Shown here piece after piece: positions 7,019-8,074 of a stretch of 8,074 nucleotides of DNA. A program made the translations under genes and the position numbers. Below the pieces are notes generated by a model that saw only the letters and a list, made by a program, of their open reading frames with translations, searched no databases and had not been told where the DNA came from. The DNA comes from Rhodoferax sp. (lineage in GTDB: Bacteria; Pseudomonadota; Gammaproteobacteria; Burkholderiales; Burkholderiaceae). The stretch lies in the NCBI GenBank assembly GCA_020048295.1, contig JAIFMT010000224.1:1-8074 (forward strand), read 5' to 3'. Position 1 is the first letter of the stretch; every line of letters starts with the position of its first letter.

Positions 7019-7052
7019 AAAAACCCGACCGTCGGGCAGGTCCAGGTCGGGT
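7019..7052 (-). terminator. Intrinsic terminator after xth (- strand)
   Basis: Read on the - strand, ACCCGACC (7052-7045) pairs with GGTCGGGT (7030-7023) and is followed by five T ending at 7019. The loop is about 14 bases. A second CCCGAC (7036-7031) in the loop can compete to pair with GTCGGG, giving an alternative tight hairpin. It begins about 36 bases after the xth stop and should separate xth from the cyclase unit. Confidence 0.75.
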
Positions 7053-7087
7053 CGCGAGTTTGCGATGTTAATCGGTCTTGCGTTAGA

Positions 7088-7867
7088 TCAAGTCAATTCA
7101 AGCACGACAGGCGCGTGGTCGCTGGGGCGTTCGTTTTTGCGCGGTGTTTTGTCGATCCAGCAGGCGCGCGCCCGGGCTTTCAGGGTTTGGCTGATCAGAA
7201 TGTGGTCAATGCGCATGCCTCGGTTGCGTTTGAAGGCCATGTCGCGGTAGTCCCACCACGAGTAGCTTTTGGGTGCTTGTGCAAACAGCCGGAAGGCATC
7301 CGTCAAACCCAGTGTAATCAGCGCCTGCAGTTGGTAGCGCTCCTCGTCGGTGCAGTGAATCTGGTCGCGCATGCCCTCGGGGTCCCACACATCGGCATCG
7401 TCAAAAGTGATGTTGTAGTCACCCATCAGTACCAGATCGGGGTGCGTTTGCAGCTCGCTGCGCACCCAGGCTCGCAGCCCTTCAAGCCAGGCCATCTTGT
7501 AGTCAAACTTGTCGCTGCCGGGTTCTTGGCCGTTGGGGAAATAGGCACCGATCACACGCAGGGTCTGCTGTTCGCCAAACGGATAGCTGGCGCATAGCAC
7601 GCGCGCCATGTCGTCTTCAAAACCTGGAATATTTTTGATGACCTGCTGCGCCGGCGCGCGCGACAGCAAGGCCACGCCGTTGTAGGTTTTTTGTCCAAAC
7701 CACTGGGCGCAATAGCCGGCCTCGCTGAACGCGGCATGCGGAAACTTGTCGTCGGTCATCTTAAGTTCTTGCAGTGCCAGCACATCCACCGGGTTGCTTT
7801 GCAGCCAGTCCAGCACCTGCGGCAGGCGCACGGTGAGCGAGTTGATGTTCCAGGTGGCAAGTTTCAT
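7088..7867 (-). CDS. xth: Exodeoxyribonuclease III (AP endonuclease, EEP family)
   Basis: A DNA repair enzyme that incises 5' of abasic sites and degrades 3' ends of duplex DNA in base-excision repair. Its 259 residues compare with 268 in E. coli ExoIII. Catalytic positions are all visible: Asn7 (ATWNINS), Glu34 (ALQELK), Tyr109 (IGAYFPNG), Asp150 and Asn152 (MGDYNI), Asp221 (RIDHIL), and Asp250-His251 (SDHAPV). The WWDYR motif (205-209) and the RNRGMRIDH stretch are also typical. ATG 7867 gives the canonical MKLATWNINSL start. The longer frame to 7933 begins at TTG and adds 22 residues unlike the family. No strong Shine-Dalgarno precedes ATG 7867. The gene lies downstream of tRNA-Leu on the same strand and has its own terminator. 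Confidence 0.97.
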   Translation of the reverse strand: MKLATWNINSLTVRLPQVLDWLQSNPVDVLALQELKMTDDKFPHAAFSEAGYCAQWFGQKTYNGVALLSRAPAQQVIKNIPGFEDDMARVLCASYPFGEQQTLRVIGAYFPNGQEPGSDKFDYKMAWLEGLRAWVRSELQTHPDLVLMGDYNITFDDADVWDPEGMRDQIHCTDEERYQLQALITLGLTDAFRLFAQAPKSYSWWDYRDMAFKRNRGMRIDHILISQTLKARARACWIDKTPRKNERPSDHAPVVLELT

Positions 7868-7937
7868 TTGGATTGATGGTGTGGGCAGCTTGCCAGCTTC
7901 CGAGAAACTGCTCAAACGGTTGCCTTCATGCAAAAAT

Positions 7938-7983
7938 CTGCTTTGCTAAAAAGCTATATATAGTGTAGCACACTATTCAATGC
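7938..7983 (-). promoter_or_regulatory. AT-rich spacer with hairpin and possible xth promoter
   Basis: Reading the - strand away from the tRNA, ATAGTGT-GCT-ACACTAT (7976-7960) is a 7-bp hairpin, followed by TATATAGCTTTTT. It could act as a weak terminator or processing signal for the tRNA transcript. The same bases could hold a sigma-70-like promoter for xth: TTGAAT (about 7979-7974) followed, 16 bases on, by TATAGC, each matching four of six consensus bases. The AT content contrasts sharply with the GC-rich flanks. Which reading is right cannot be decided from sequence alone. Confidence 0.35.
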
Positions 7984-8074
7984 TGGTGCCCGAGACCGGG
8001 GTCGAACCGGTATGCCCGTTATTCACGAAGCGGCGGATTTTAAGTCCGATGTGTCTACCTATTTCACCACTCGG
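7984..8074 (-). tRNA. tRNA-Leu (anticodon UAA), first two bases beyond the window edge
   Basis: The reverse strand folds as a class II tRNA. The 3' acceptor strand CTCGGGC plus discriminator A and encoded CCA (7994-7984) pairs with CCGAG at the window end, implying a missing 5' GC. The D-arm GTG...CAC, the anticodon loop CTTAAAA (8044-8038) with anticodon TAA (8042-8040), a long variable arm (TTCGT/ACGGG with two G-U pairs) and the T-arm ACCGG-TTCGACC-CCGGT are all present. Base pair 27-43 of the anticodon stem appears to be a U-C mismatch. It decodes UUA and UUG leucine codons. Confidence 0.95.

Noticed and set aside
7868..7933. N-terminal extension of exodeoxyribonuclease III to TTG 7933
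   Set aside because: The added 22 residues do not belong to the family, which starts at MKLATWNINSL; ATG 7867 puts the catalytic residues at their usual numbers (Asn7, Glu34, Tyr109).

Overview
The window looks like a chromosomal segment of a moderately GC-rich betaproteobacterium, most likely Burkholderiales and Comamonadaceae-like (Rhodoferax/Polaromonas type). This rests on the glnA-ntrB-ntrC nitrogen-control cluster, the DUF4124-type exported protein inside it, the protein sequence style and the tRNA-Leu(UAA). The placement is from recalled family resemblance, not a search. No mobile element, CRISPR array or phage signal was seen.

Left half (+ strand), nitrogen control. The window opens inside glnA (type I glutamine synthetase); the C-terminal part, with the adenylylation tyrosine, is present. 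A strong intrinsic terminator follows at 686-714. About 50 bases further on is a near-consensus sigma-54 (-24/-12) promoter at 766-781. Downstream lie a small exported coiled-coil protein with a DUF4124-like N-terminus (847-1356), ntrB (1372-2454) and ntrC (2532-4052). NtrB senses nitrogen status (through PII in the known systems) and phosphorylates NtrC, which activates sigma-54 promoters. The promoter ahead of the unit therefore suggests autoregulation. An 11-bp perfect inverted repeat lies between ntrB and ntrC.

Right half (- strand). Converging on ntrC across a 36-base gap is a two-gene unit. A membrane-anchored diguanylate cyclase with an intact GGEEF site and RxxD I-site (6982-5579) overlaps by ATGA with a family 5 (Dpp/Opp-type) periplasmic solute-binding protein (5582-4089). 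No permease or ATPase gene is adjacent. This invites the hypothesis that the binding protein is a ligand sensor for the cyclase rather than a transport component. Upstream on the same strand are xth (exodeoxyribonuclease III, 7867-7088) with its own terminator (7019-7052), an AT-rich gap with a small hairpin and a possible promoter, and tRNA-Leu(UAA), cut by the right edge.

Most of the window is ordinary core genome. The parts most worth a second look are the coupled cyclase/binding-protein pair, the exported protein inside the nitrogen-control unit with its sigma-54 promoter, and the ntrB-ntrC intergenic inverted repeat.
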